Source of the DNA: Arcobacter sp.
GTDB lineage: Bacteria; Campylobacterota; Campylobacteria; Campylobacterales; Sulfurimonadaceae
Assembly: GCA_002733885.1 (NCBI GenBank)
Contig: NVXJ01000017.1
Location: 31,443 to 66,920 of the forward strand
Direction of reading: 5' to 3'
Length of the DNA stretch: 35,478 nt
In this document: positions 16,152-24,143 of the stretch, one piece after another
Numbering within the stretch: the first letter of the stretch is position 1
How the letters are laid out: each line of letters opens with the position of its first letter
Position numbers and translations under genes: made by a program
The notes under the pieces: model-generated
Database searches by the model: none
What the model was told of the DNA's origin: nothing
What the model saw: the letters and a program-made list of their open reading frames with translations, nothing else

Positions 16152-16937
16152 TTACATGTACTGAATTAATAATAATATCACCTCTATGCTCATAATTGTT
16201 ATGATGAGTTTTACCATGCCGTTTAACACGGCAATAGGAATACCGCTATAAGACATATCCGCATTAAGACCAGAATATATAGGTATGAGTATAACAAAAA
16301 AACCAAAGAGAAGATTTTTTATAAAAAATAGGGAAATATCATATAAACTAATGGCATGGATAAGGGTGCGAATGTATAAGTCCAAACCTGTTTCAAAAAA
16401 CAAAAGAAGATATAAATAGCCACTTAAAAGCATAATGATACTAAGTAAGGAAGCCAGTAAGACAGTAGAAATAAGGCCTGAAATAATACGAGGTAAAAAG
16501 AGGTATTCTATAATATTTATATTAAAAGCCTTAAGGGTGTTTAACTCCTTAGATACCTTCATCACAGCAATTTCTGTATTAATAGCCGCACCTGAACGTA
16601 GTGCTAGTAGAAGGACTGTCATAAGGGGTGCAAACTCATTAATAACTAAGGCAATTAAGATATTTCCTATATGATCTTCCAATCCATAATCTAAGGCTAA
16701 ATGAACAATTAAAGCGATAAATACAGAACCAAAAACAAGGCCTGTAATAAAGAGCATAGGAAGGATTTGAACGGAGGTAAAGTAAATCTGCTTTACTAAG
16801 ATTGTTCGCGTTGCTGAATTATAAGAGTTTTTTGAAAATAGTTTAAAAAGACACAAAAAAGTAAAATATAAGGCTTCTTTAAAAATAAAAAAGAGCTTGA
16901 ATGTTTTAAGCCCGATAGCTTGAACAAAGCTATTCAT
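16152..16937 (-). CDS. MlaE-type ABC permease (MCE operon)
   Basis: The 261-residue inner-membrane permease has several hydrophobic segments and the family core RSGAAINTEIAVMKVSKEL, matching the RSGSAI-AEI-MKV consensus of MlaE proteins. I place the start at 16937 because AAGGAG (16946-16951 on the complement) sits at the right distance; a longer frame from 16988 has no such site. The C-terminus is normal for the family, so the overlap with the downstream ATPase frame comes from the ATPase side. It corresponds to the permease of the C. jejuni Iam pair. It should pair with the MCE protein to move lipids. Confidence 0.92.
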   Translation of the reverse strand: MNSFVQAIGLKTFKLFFIFKEALYFTFLCLFKLFSKNSYNSATRTILVKQIYFTSVQILPMLFITGLVFGSVFIALIVHLALDYGLEDHIGNILIALVINEFAPLMTVLLLALRSGAAINTEIAVMKVSKELNTLKAFNINIIEYLFLPRIISGLISTVLLASLLSIIMLLSGYLYLLLFFETGLDLYIRTLIHAISLYDISLFFIKNLLFGFFVILIPIYSGLNADMSYSGIPIAVLNGMVKLIITIMSIEVILLLIQYM

Positions 16938-16987
16938 AGCATTTTCTCCTTGCATTTGGTACTTGAGTAATGAGTACTTATACACCA

Positions 16988-17027
16988 AGCTACGTCAGTA
17001 GCTACTATTGTTCTTGTCATAAGAACA
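16988..17027. promoter_or_regulatory. Two adjacent palindromes in the divergent mlaE/acyP promoter region
   Basis: AGCTAC-GTCA-GTAGCT (16988-17003) and TGTTCTT-GTCAT-AAGAACA (17009-17027) are perfect inverted repeats with 6- and 7-bp arms and 4- and 5-bp spacers, five bases apart. They lie just upstream of a TATAAG box on the minus strand, near where a -35 region of the permease operon would be. They could be operators or, if transcribed, two small hairpins. No known regulator is recognised. Confidence 0.45.
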
Positions 17028-17072
17028 TGTTATCATAACTTAGAGCAATAAAAAAGTAGAGGAAATTTTATC

Positions 17073-17342
17073 ATGCTAAATTATCAATTTATAATTTCAG
17101 GTAAGGTTCAAGGCGTTTGGTACCGAAAAACGGTATCACAAAATGCAAAGAAGAAAGGTTTTAGCGGTTATGTTAAAAACCTTGCAGATGGAAGAGTTGA
17201 AGCGGGTGCTTATCTAAAAGATGATGAATTTGCCTTATTTATTTTAATCTTAGAAAAAGGTTCTTCAACTTCCAGAGTAGATAATATAGAACAGTTTGAA
17301 GCTAATGAAGAATTTAGTGGAGAGTTTACTATCAGAGACTAG
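17073..17342 (+). CDS. acyP: Acylphosphatase
   Basis: This small cytosolic enzyme hydrolyses acyl phosphates. It has 89 residues, the usual size. The phosphate-binding loop GKVQGVWYRK (10-19) holds the catalytic Arg18, and Asn36 in GYVKNLADGRVE is the second catalytic residue. An AGAGGA ribosome binding site supports the start. It is transcribed alone and divergently from the MCE operon. Confidence 0.95.
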   Translation: MLNYQFIISGKVQGVWYRKTVSQNAKKKGFSGYVKNLADGRVEAGAYLKDDEFALFILILEKGSSTSRVDNIEQFEANEEFSGEFTIRD

Positions 17343-17375
17343 AAAGATACGCTGGCTAGAACTTATGCACGAAGT

Positions 17376-17561
17376 CTATTTGTTAAAGCCTTTACGCATC
17401 CCTTGTGACATCTTTTGAAACCTTGTTTGGGGCACATCTTTTTTAGCCTCAGTCTGGGTAGAATATCCTGTAGGCAGTACTAAGGCCAAGAGAATAAAAA
17501 TAAGGGAAAACAGAACAGAAGAAAGAATAGTTAAAACAAGTTTTAGTTTAAAATCAAGCAT
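17376..17561 (-). CDS. Small single-pass membrane protein
   Basis: The 61-residue product has one hydrophobic helix (about 8-30) followed by a basic, polar tail ending in MRKGFNK. An AAAGGA site at good spacing precedes the ATG, and the gene begins 21 bp after the caspase-like gene ends, so it is probably co-transcribed. I recognise no family. It may be a partner of the upstream protein, by position only. Confidence 0.6.
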   Translation of the reverse strand: MLDFKLKLVLTILSSVLFSLIFILLALVLPTGYSTQTEAKKDVPQTRFQKMSQGMRKGFNK

Positions 17562-17582
17562 CTCATTCCTTTATAATGTATT

Positions 17583-19367
17583 TTACTTTTCACGTAGAAG
17601 TCTAAAGCCAATATTATAAGAAGTGAAGTCATTTACATTAGCTCCACGATGTGAAAGAGTTATCTCCTCAGGTGTTGAAAACCATGATCCCCCTCGAATG
17701 ACTTTTAAAAGCTCTTCTTCAGGCTCTAAGCTGTAATTATCACTATAAGAATTAGCACACCATTCCCAAACATTGCCTGTTACATCATGTAAGCCCCAAG
17801 CATTTGGAATTTTTTCGCCAACATCATGAGTCAGGCTATTTGAGTTTGTTTTAATCCAGGCATAATCATGGGCATTTTCAGGGTATTGACTTCTCCAAAA
17901 GCTTTTCTTAATCGTTGAAGCATCTTCATCTCCCCAATAATACCTTGTTGAAGAACCTGCTTTTGCCGCATATTCCCATTCTTCTTCTGTGGGAAGTCTA
18001 TAAACCTTAGCTGTAACATCGCTTAACCAAGCCGCATACGCGGTAGCATCATCCCAAGTGATACCCACAACAGGTTGGGTGTCTGTGGTCCAATTTGGAG
18101 GTAACATTCTTTTTTGTTTACTGATACGAAGATATTCTTTATATTCAATATTAGTGACTTCAAAACGACCTATGTAAAAGTCATTTTCAATATTAACCAT
18201 ATGCGAAGGAGCCTCATCTTCATTATCATGATCCGAACCCATCATAAAACTACCTGCCTTGATTAAGACCATCACGGGTTCAATAAAGCGAGCATTTTCT
18301 CGGGATATGCGTTTTTCTTCTACTAAGGCAGCTGTAAGTAAGGCTTCTTCTTTTTCTTTTTGTATTTCTAAAAGCTTAGTCTCTTGCGCCTCTTCTTTAA
18401 GTCGTTTTTTTTCTTCTTCTTGTTTCAATCTCTCTAACTCTTTTTTCGCTTCGTCATTCTTATTTGATTTTTCTTCAAGTTCTTTTTGCTTTTTTAAGGT
18501 TTCATCTGCCTTCCTAGTAAGCACTTGTGTATCAAGTTTTGCCTGCTTAGTATGTTTACCATTTGCATAGGTGCTGAGGTAATGAGCATAGGCAGTAAGA
18601 GAACCAAGCTTTAAGGTCTTCATCCAAAGTTTTTCTTCCTTGTCTTCAAGTTTATTAGGGATATTAAAATAAAAATCTTGTGAAGATAAGTGAATAAAAC
18701 TTTGAGGATACCGTTTTTTAAAGGTTTTAAACCCTTCATTATTTGAAAGACCATTTAGTGATAACATAGCCAAAACCTTAGTGGTAAAAGGATAAGGTTT
18801 AACGGTTTTATTAGGTTTTGTTGAGAGAATGATATCTGTGTTTTTATCAGAGTCTATAGGGGCTATTCCTAGCTTTCTAGCACGAAATCTATCCCCAAAT
18901 GGGTTAGCATAACTTGAATCAATGATAATGATATTTAAACGAGAGTTCATCTTATCCATCTTGCTGGTAATAGCTTCAAGATTAATGGCCTCATATAAAA
19001 CATGATAGTCACTTTCAATGGAAGCTTCAATGGGAATAAGATAGTTTCTTTCTTTGACCTGTATCATATGTCCAGCAAAGTAAAAAAGAGCAATGCCATT
19101 AGGCTTAAGACTGGCCTTGAATTGGCGTAAACCCTTAATAATATCTCGTTTACTTGCATCTTCTTTATAAATGACTTCAAAGTCATGGTTTTCTAAAAAT
19201 GTCTTCATCTTACGCCCGTTCTCGATGGCGACAGGAAGTGGTGAATCGTCATAGTCACCATTGCTTATGATATAAGCAACTCTTGTTTCTTTTTCTAATG
19301 TTTGTATAGAAAGTTTATTTGCATGTAGCAAGGATAGTACGGATATAAAAAGTAAAAAGTAACGCAT
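17583..19367 (-). CDS. Caspase-like (inactive) and SUMF1-like fusion protein
   Basis: The 594-residue secreted protein has four parts. First is a signal peptide (1-16). Second is a caspase-like (peptidase C14) domain, about 25-235. Third is a charged coiled coil (about 285-350) preceded by a YLSTYANGKHTKQA motif. Fourth is a SUMF1/FGE-like domain (363-594) with YRLPTEEEWEYAAKAG, GLHDVTGNVWEW and IRGGSW. In the caspase fold His100 is kept (FAGHM), but the usual DACR motif reads DSSY (150-153), so the catalytic Cys is Ser152. The FGE-like domain has only Cys537 and lacks the two active-site cysteines. It is therefore more likely a binding or scaffold protein than an enzyme. Proteins with this domain order occur in many bacteria. 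Confidence 0.88.
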   Translation of the reverse strand: MRYFLLFISVLSLLHANKLSIQTLEKETRVAYIISNGDYDDSPLPVAIENGRKMKTFLENHDFEVIYKEDASKRDIIKGLRQFKASLKPNGIALFYFAGHMIQVKERNYLIPIEASIESDYHVLYEAINLEAITSKMDKMNSRLNIIIIDSSYANPFGDRFRARKLGIAPIDSDKNTDIILSTKPNKTVKPYPFTTKVLAMLSLNGLSNNEGFKTFKKRYPQSFIHLSSQDFYFNIPNKLEDKEEKLWMKTLKLGSLTAYAHYLSTYANGKHTKQAKLDTQVLTRKADETLKKQKELEEKSNKNDEAKKELERLKQEEEKKRLKEEAQETKLLEIQKEKEEALLTAALVEEKRISRENARFIEPVMVLIKAGSFMMGSDHDNEDEAPSHMVNIENDFYIGRFEVTNIEYKEYLRISKQKRMLPPNWTTDTQPVVGITWDDATAYAAWLSDVTAKVYRLPTEEEWEYAAKAGSSTRYYWGDEDASTIKKSFWRSQYPENAHDYAWIKTNSNSLTHDVGEKIPNAWGLHDVTGNVWEWCANSYSDNYSLEPEEELLKVIRGGSWFSTPEEITLSHRGANVNDFTSYNIGFRLLREK

Positions 19368-19451
19368 GAAGGCCCCGTGAAGATATAAATAAGTTTTATA
19401 TTACACCCACTGAGCTTAAGAATAAATTGTAGAGGCGCGCTTAAATGTTAT

Positions 19452-19976
19452 TTATATTAATTGACCATTTTTTACATACTTATCAAGTAGTTTCATATTT
19501 TTCATGACACGCTTGTAATAAGGGCTGTTCGAAAATCCACCGTTGTAGCCGCTAATCATATTAAAGTAGTGCTTACGACTCTTTTTTAATATAGTTAAAT
19601 AATAAGCTGAAATTTGTGCAGATGTTTTTACATCTGTTAAAAGTTTATTAGCAATTTGAGCATCACTAAGGGTGTTAATCCACTTGAGTGTTTTAATACG
19701 AGAAGAAATATAACGGGCGGTAGCTACTTGAATTTGCATGGTCCCTAAAGAAGCCTTCGTAATAATTATGCCTTTTTTAAAGTCACCAATGATATTCTTG
19801 CCTGCAGAACTTTCAGTTAAACAAATAGCCGCGAGTGTGTTTTCGTAGGTTTCACCCTTATAGTCTGGTATAGTACGTGCTACATCTCTAACTGTTTGTA
19901 AGACTTTAAGTTGCTCTGGTGTAAGTGCAAAAACCTGAAGTGCAATAAATAAAAATAGAATTGAAAATCGAATCAA
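19452..19976 (-). CDS. Lytic-transglycosylase-like (SLT fold) periplasmic protein
   Basis: The 174-residue protein has a signal peptide (1-17). SLT landmarks are present: catalytic Glu55 in CLTESSAGKN, SLGTMQIQ (76-83, replacing the common GLMQI) and SGYNGG (142-147). It should cleave peptidoglycan glycan strands in the periplasm. The start is a TTG at 19976, chosen because AAGGGG lies at the right distance upstream and no ATG is in frame nearby. It is smaller than Slt70 and close to the size of dedicated or specialised lysozyme-like enzymes. Confidence 0.82.
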   Translation of the reverse strand: MIRFSILFLFIALQVFALTPEQLKVLQTVRDVARTIPDYKGETYENTLAAICLTESSAGKNIIGDFKKGIIITKASLGTMQIQVATARYISSRIKTLKWINTLSDAQIANKLLTDVKTSAQISAYYLTILKKSRKHYFNMISGYNGGFSNSPYYKRVMKNMKLLDKYVKNGQLI

Positions 19977-20262
19977 ATATACCCCTTAAGAATAAAACGT
20001 GAAATTATACAAAAATAAGTTCAACTTATCTATTTAATAATTTTACTAAATGATTCACTTAAGTAAACGAAGGGTAAACACTCTGAAAAGCCTTGAGTAA
20101 TGGAAACATGAGCTTAAGTTTATTTATGAATATTAGAGAAATTTCTTAAGAATACTGAAATATTAGACTTTTCTTTAAGTTTAGAAAATAAAAAAAACTG
20201 CTTTTTGTCGCTTTTAGTTTACAAAAAGTAACATTATAAGCTTGAATTAGGAAAAATATAAG

Positions 20263-20769
20263 ATGAAAATACAAGTGTTCCTTTTCATTGTCTTTACTTC
20301 GAATCTTTTTTGTGCAGAGATTGTTGCCATGTTGAAAGGGATTGAAAATAACCATAAGATTCATATGATGTATAAGAACCAGCCCTTTATATGTAAGTCT
20401 TATGGGATTGAAAGCATAAGTGAACTTGTTATTAGAACAGATGTTAACAGCACTTGCGTGAAGCACTTAAAAAGTTTTAGGCGTTCTCATCCTAAAGAGA
20501 AGTATTTTGCTCAAAATATTTTACATGTTCAACAACAATATACAGTAGAAGCTATAGGGTCTTTATGCTTATTACATCTTTCAAGTGGACATTCTTTAAG
20601 TGAAGCCCTTATAGAAGAAGGTTATGCTCGTATACCTTTTACGCTAAGGTATGAAGATTTTTTATTAGAAGACAGATTTAAAAGAGCTCTTCAAAGAGCC
20701 AAAAGCACAAAGGCTGGAATGTGGTCAGATGCAAATGTAAGAAACTGCTTTTTAGTAGTACCGAAGTAA
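20263..20769 (+). CDS. Secreted staphylococcal-nuclease-fold protein, catalytic residues lost
   Basis: The 168-residue protein has a signal peptide (1-18). The C-terminal half follows the SNase pattern: SLSEALIEEGYARI, FKRALQRAKSTKAGMWSD. The N-terminal barrel aligns with KIHMMYKNQPFICKSYGI where SNase has a TVKLMYKGQP-FR-L-VDTPE segment. On that alignment the DGDT calcium site is ENNH, and the positions of Arg35, Glu43 and Arg87 are not conserved. It is thus probably not a nuclease. Four cysteines (in FICKS, STCVK, SLCLL and RNCFL) may form disulfides. A close TATAAG box and AGGA site precede the ATG. Confidence 0.75.
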   Translation: MKIQVFLFIVFTSNLFCAEIVAMLKGIENNHKIHMMYKNQPFICKSYGIESISELVIRTDVNSTCVKHLKSFRRSHPKEKYFAQNILHVQQQYTVEAIGSLCLLHLSSGHSLSEALIEEGYARIPFTLRYEDFLLEDRFKRALQRAKSTKAGMWSDANVRNCFLVVPK

Positions 20770-20788
20770 GAAATTTTTTAAAAATGTA

Positions 20789-20810
20789 CTTAACTATTAA
20801 GAAGCTTTTT
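20789..20810 (+). terminator. Possible terminator after the SNase-like gene
   Basis: CTTAA (20789-20793) and TTAAG (20797-20801) form a short stem with a three-base loop, followed after four bases by TTTTT (20806-20810). It lies 20 bp after the stop codon. The stem is AT-rich and weak. Confidence 0.35.
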
Positions 20811-20862
20811 AATCACGCTGGCTAAGGCTCTTAAAAAAACTATTCGCTAGTAAGGTACACCC

Positions 20863-20900
20863 AGAAGCAAAGCGGACTTTAGAGAAGCGTAGCGGAGTTC
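20863..20900. repeat. Short GC-richer imperfect direct repeat in an intergenic gap
   Basis: AGAAGCAAAGCGGACTTT (20863-20880) and AGAAGCGTAGCGGAGTTC (20883-20900) match at 14 of 18 positions with a 20-bp period. They sit in a 220-bp gap between convergent genes, in a stretch visibly richer in G and C than its surroundings. No open frame of note covers it. It may be a remnant of a dispersed repeat or of a lost gene. Confidence 0.5.
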
Positions 20901-20989
20901 ATAAAAGAAGCCGAGGCTGTTTAGGGAGTAAATCTTTATTCAATAGCATTTAGGAAGTACTGTTGTGTAAGTGTTACTTAGAAAGATTA

Positions 20990-21280
20990 CTACTCGCTTG
21001 TTAAATAGACCCAAAATTCTTTATGCGTTTTTCCTTGGTTAAGAAAGTAAATCTGTAAGATAGCCACTCTATATAAGGTAAGTAGCATTTTTGCAAAGGG
21101 AATAAGGATGGTTAAACGGATAAAGGCTGATTGTTCTTTTTCACCCTTTGTTTGCATCATTTCTTGGATACCAATGATATTACTAAGGTATAAACCAAAT
21201 AAAAGTGAAAAAACGAAATTTAAAATAATGCCAAAAAGGACATAAGCCATAAGCTCTTGTTCAAACATACCTGCGATCAT
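20990..21280 (-). CDS. Small membrane protein of unknown function
   Basis: The 96-residue protein has a strong hydrophobic helix (about 11-37, AYVLFGIILNFVFSLLFGLYL) and a second moderately hydrophobic stretch (about 54-80). The C-terminus is HKEFWVYLTSE. An AAGG site precedes the ATG at 21280; an internal ATG five codons in is an alternative start. It is read in the same direction as ppa, 85 bp downstream of it. Family not recognised. Confidence 0.6.
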   Translation of the reverse strand: MIAGMFEQELMAYVLFGIILNFVFSLLFGLYLSNIIGIQEMMQTKGEKEQSAFIRLTILIPFAKMLLTLYRVAILQIYFLNQGKTHKEFWVYLTSE

Positions 21281-21328
21281 TGTATAACCTTGAATTGTGA
21301 ATATTTAAAATTATAACCAATTAATGAA

Positions 21329-21353
21329 AAGAGCTTGATAAAAGCGAACTCTT
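21329..21353 (-). terminator. Possible terminator of ppa
   Basis: On the minus strand AAGAG, then TT and a loop, then AA, a bulged G and CTCTT form a stem of about seven pairs just after the ppa stop. It is followed by TTC rather than a long U run. The structure is plausible but weak. Confidence 0.35.
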
Positions 21354-21365
21354 AATTAAAAGTTT

Positions 21366-21884
21366 TTAGTTGTAATTGTTAATTGCTTCTTGTAAAATTT
21401 TTGTTGCTACTGCCTTGTTTTCAAAGCCTTGAACCTTTACCCACTTGTTGGGTTCTAACATCTTATAGGTTTCAAAAAAGTTTTTTATCTTGGCAAGGGT
21501 ATGTTTAGGAATATCTTCTAAGTCTTTGATCTCATCAAAACTTGGGTCTATCTTTGAAGTGGGTACCGCTAAAAGTTTCTCATCAATGCCAGATTCATCT
21601 TCCATTACTAAAACGCCAACTAAACGACATTCAACCACACAGCCTTCGCACATTGCATAAGGTGTTAAAATTAAGATATCAGCAGGGTCCCCGTCTTGTG
21701 AAAGGCTTTGATTGACAAAACCATAATTAGCCGGATAAACCATAGAAGAATGAAGAACCCTGTCTAATACAAGTGCGCCGCTTTCTTTTTCAATCTCATA
21801 CTTAATGTTTGAACCGCAAGCAATTTCTATAATAGCTTTAACATTATCAGGGTTCTCACCACAGTCAATTTTGTTTAAAATCAT
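21366..21884 (-). CDS. ppa: Inorganic pyrophosphatase (family I)
   Basis: This soluble cytosolic enzyme hydrolyses pyrophosphate to phosphate and so pulls biosynthetic reactions forward. It has 172 residues, normal for bacterial family I. The signature DGDPADI (64-70) provides the magnesium-binding aspartates. YEIEKESGALVLDRVL and YPANYGFVNQ are the substrate-binding segments. The start is ATG with a GGAGA-type site. It is divergent from oadG, separated by 239 bp that hold promoters for both. Confidence 0.97.
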   Translation of the reverse strand: MILNKIDCGENPDNVKAIIEIACGSNIKYEIEKESGALVLDRVLHSSMVYPANYGFVNQSLSQDGDPADILILTPYAMCEGCVVECRLVGVLVMEDESGIDEKLLAVPTSKIDPSFDEIKDLEDIPKHTLAKIKNFFETYKMLEPNKWVKVQGFENKAVATKILQEAINNYN

Positions 21885-22091
21885 CTTCTCTCCAAAGGAT
21901 AAGTAAGCATAAAAAGGTATCTTATGCTTCTGCTTGAAAGTGAGTTATGGTATCAAAATAAAATTTAAAAAGATATCAACTTTAAATAAAACAATATTGT
22001 AGTGATATAGAAGAGGATAAATTGTAACAAAGAGATAAAAATATATTTTACTTTTATAACTTACATAAGATTTTAAACATCTTTACACTAA

Positions 22092-22097
22092 TATAAG
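22092..22097 (+). promoter_or_regulatory. Possible -10 box of the oad operon
   Basis: TATAAG (22092-22097) lies 26 bases before the oadG ATG, with AGGGAA as ribosome binding site at 22115-22120. No clear -35 box is seen. Confidence 0.35.
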
Positions 22098-22123
22098 CCA
22101 AACTATTTACAAAAAGGGAAAAG

Positions 22124-22354
22124 ATGGAAAATCTTGTTTTCGAAGGTTTCAAATTTATGGCTTTAGGAATGGGGACAGTGTTCTCATTTTTAATTATTAT
22201 GATTGCAGCAATGAATCTACAATCGTATATTATTCATAAGTTTTTTCCTGAACCAATACCTACTATTCCAGGTAGCACTAAAAAAAATAATGATAAAGCA
22301 AAAATTGCCGCTATCTCAGCCGCAATACAGCATCATAAAAATGTCAAAGGTTAA
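22124..22354 (+). CDS. oadG: Oxaloacetate decarboxylase gamma subunit
   Basis: The 76-residue small subunit anchors the decarboxylase complex. It has one membrane helix (about 9-31, with GMGTVFSFLIIMIAAM) and a polar tail. The family is short and variable, so recognition relies on the GMG-x-VF motif at the start of the helix and on position directly ahead of oadA (2-bp gap) and oadB. The tail here is short and lacks the long Pro/Ala linker of some homologues. Confidence 0.9.
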   Translation: MENLVFEGFKFMALGMGTVFSFLIIMIAAMNLQSYIIHKFFPEPIPTIPGSTKKNNDKAKIAAISAAIQHHKNVKG

Positions 22355-22356
22355 TA

Positions 22357-24138
22357 ATGGCTAAGAAGTTTATTGATATTATGGACACAACCTTTAGAGA
22401 TGGATTCCAATCTGTCTTTGGTGGTCGTGTTTTAATGGATGATTTTTTTCCTGCAGTTGAAGCAGCGAAAGAAGCGGGGATCACTCACTTTGAATTTGGA
22501 GGCGGAGCACGTTTCCAGTCTTTATATTTTTATTTAAATGAAGATGCATTTACAATGATGGATCGTTTCCGTGAAATCGTTGGACCAGACGCTAACCTTC
22601 AAACCCTAGCTCGTGGTGTAAACACAGTAATGTTAGACACAGGTTCCCGGGAACTTGTAGATATGCACGCTAAACTTTTCAAAAAACATGGAACAACGAC
22701 TATTCGTAACTTCGATGCTTTAAATGATATTGAAAACCTTAAGTACTCAGGTGAGCGTATTGCCCACCATGGTTTAAAGCATGAAGTTGTTGTAACTATG
22801 ATGGACTTACCACCAGGATGTTCAGGGGCTCATGATGTAGACTTTTATGAGGGAAAATTAAGAGAAATTCTTGACTCAGGAATTCCTTATGATTCTATCT
22901 GTTTTAAAGATGCCTCAGGTACTTCTAATCCTAAGAAAGTATATGAGACTATTAAAATGGCTCGTAAGTTAGTTCCTGAGGGAACGCATTTACGTCTTCA
23001 TACACATGAAACTGCGGGTGTTTCAGTTGCTTGTTATTTAGCAGCCTTAGAAGCAGGTGTTGATGGTATTGATATGGCAGCAGCGCCAGTTTCAGGTGGA
23101 ACATCTCAGCCTGATATCCTTACTATGCTTCACGCAACTAAGGGCTCAGACTTTGACCTTGGTGGTTTAGAGATTGAAAAAATATTAAATTATGAAAAAG
23201 AAGTAGCGAAGGGTCTTGAAGATTATTTCATGCCTCCTGAAGCAACTATGGTTTCTCCTCTTATCCCTTTTTCACCAATGCCAGGTGGTGCACTAACGGC
23301 TAATACTCAGATGATGCGTGATAACAACATTTTAGAGCGTTTCCCTGAAGTAATTGAGGCTATGCGTGAGGTTGTTGAACGTGGTGGTTATGGTACATCT
23401 GTAACACCTGTTTCTCAGTTTTACTTCCAACAAGCCCTCAACAATGTTATGCAAGGTCCTTGGAAAGCAATCGCTCCAGGTTATGGAAAAATGGTTCTTG
23501 GTTATTTTGGAAAGACGCCTGTCGCTCCAGACCCAGAAATCGTAAAAATTGCTTCTGAAAAGCTTAAGTTAGAGCCAACTACAGAAAATGCAATTGATTT
23601 AGCAGACAAAGATGAAACTAAATCATTATCATATTGGAAAGCTAAGCTAGAAGAAGAAAATATTGAAACAACAGAAGAAAATGTTTTCATCGCAGCTGCT
23701 TGTCAAGAAAAAGGTATCACTTTCTTAAAGGGTGAAGCCGTAGTTAATGTTAGAAAAAAATCAGATATGCCAACAGAAGGAAGTGAAATGAGTTCAGGTT
23801 CATATACAGTAGTAGTTAACGGAGAAAAGTTCAGCGTTCAAGTTGCTGAAGGTGACGCAGATATTCAAGTAACTGCAGTAAATGGTGAGTCAGTTAAGAC
23901 ATCTCTTCCTTCTACAAGTGGTGATACAGAAGATATTAAAGCATTACTTCCAGGTTCAGTTTGGAAAATTGTTGCTAATCCAGGTCAGTCAGTTCAAGAA
24001 GGCGATGTGATTTTAATCTTAGAATCTATGAAAATGGAAATTGATGTTATTGCGCCTCATGGTGGAGTTATTCAATCAATCAACGTAGCAACTAACGACA
24101 CCGTAGTCGAAGGTCAAGTCGTAGCAGTTATAGGATAA
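22357..24138 (+). CDS. oadA: Oxaloacetate decarboxylase alpha subunit, biotin-containing
   Basis: The 593-residue protein transfers the carboxyl group of oxaloacetate to biotin, releasing pyruvate. The N-terminal carboxyltransferase TIM barrel begins DTTFRDGFQS and includes LHTHETAG metal ligands and FKDASG. A conserved carboxylase domain follows (about 300-460). The biotinyl domain is at the C-terminus with biotinylated Lys559 in LESMKMEI. In Campylobacterota this type has also been annotated as pyruvate carboxylase subunit B; adjacency to oadG and oadB supports the decarboxylase role. A Ser/Thr/Gly-rich linker precedes the biotin domain. Confidence 0.96.
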   Translation: MAKKFIDIMDTTFRDGFQSVFGGRVLMDDFFPAVEAAKEAGITHFEFGGGARFQSLYFYLNEDAFTMMDRFREIVGPDANLQTLARGVNTVMLDTGSRELVDMHAKLFKKHGTTTIRNFDALNDIENLKYSGERIAHHGLKHEVVVTMMDLPPGCSGAHDVDFYEGKLREILDSGIPYDSICFKDASGTSNPKKVYETIKMARKLVPEGTHLRLHTHETAGVSVACYLAALEAGVDGIDMAAAPVSGGTSQPDILTMLHATKGSDFDLGGLEIEKILNYEKEVAKGLEDYFMPPEATMVSPLIPFSPMPGGALTANTQMMRDNNILERFPEVIEAMREVVERGGYGTSVTPVSQFYFQQALNNVMQGPWKAIAPGYGKMVLGYFGKTPVAPDPEIVKIASEKLKLEPTTENAIDLADKDETKSLSYWKAKLEEENIETTEENVFIAAACQEKGITFLKGEAVVNVRKKSDMPTEGSEMSSGSYTVVVNGEKFSVQVAEGDADIQVTAVNGESVKTSLPSTSGDTEDIKALLPGSVWKIVANPGQSVQEGDVILILESMKMEIDVIAPHGGVIQSINVATNDTVVEGQVVAVIG

Positions 24139-24143
24139 TATAA

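Noticed and set aside
16205-16215. HGKT in the upstream ATPase frame, resembling the end of a Walker A motif
   Set aside because: The preceding residues (YCRVKR) do not fit GxxGxGK, and the spacing to GDIIIN is about half of normal; it is best explained as out-of-frame permease sequence.
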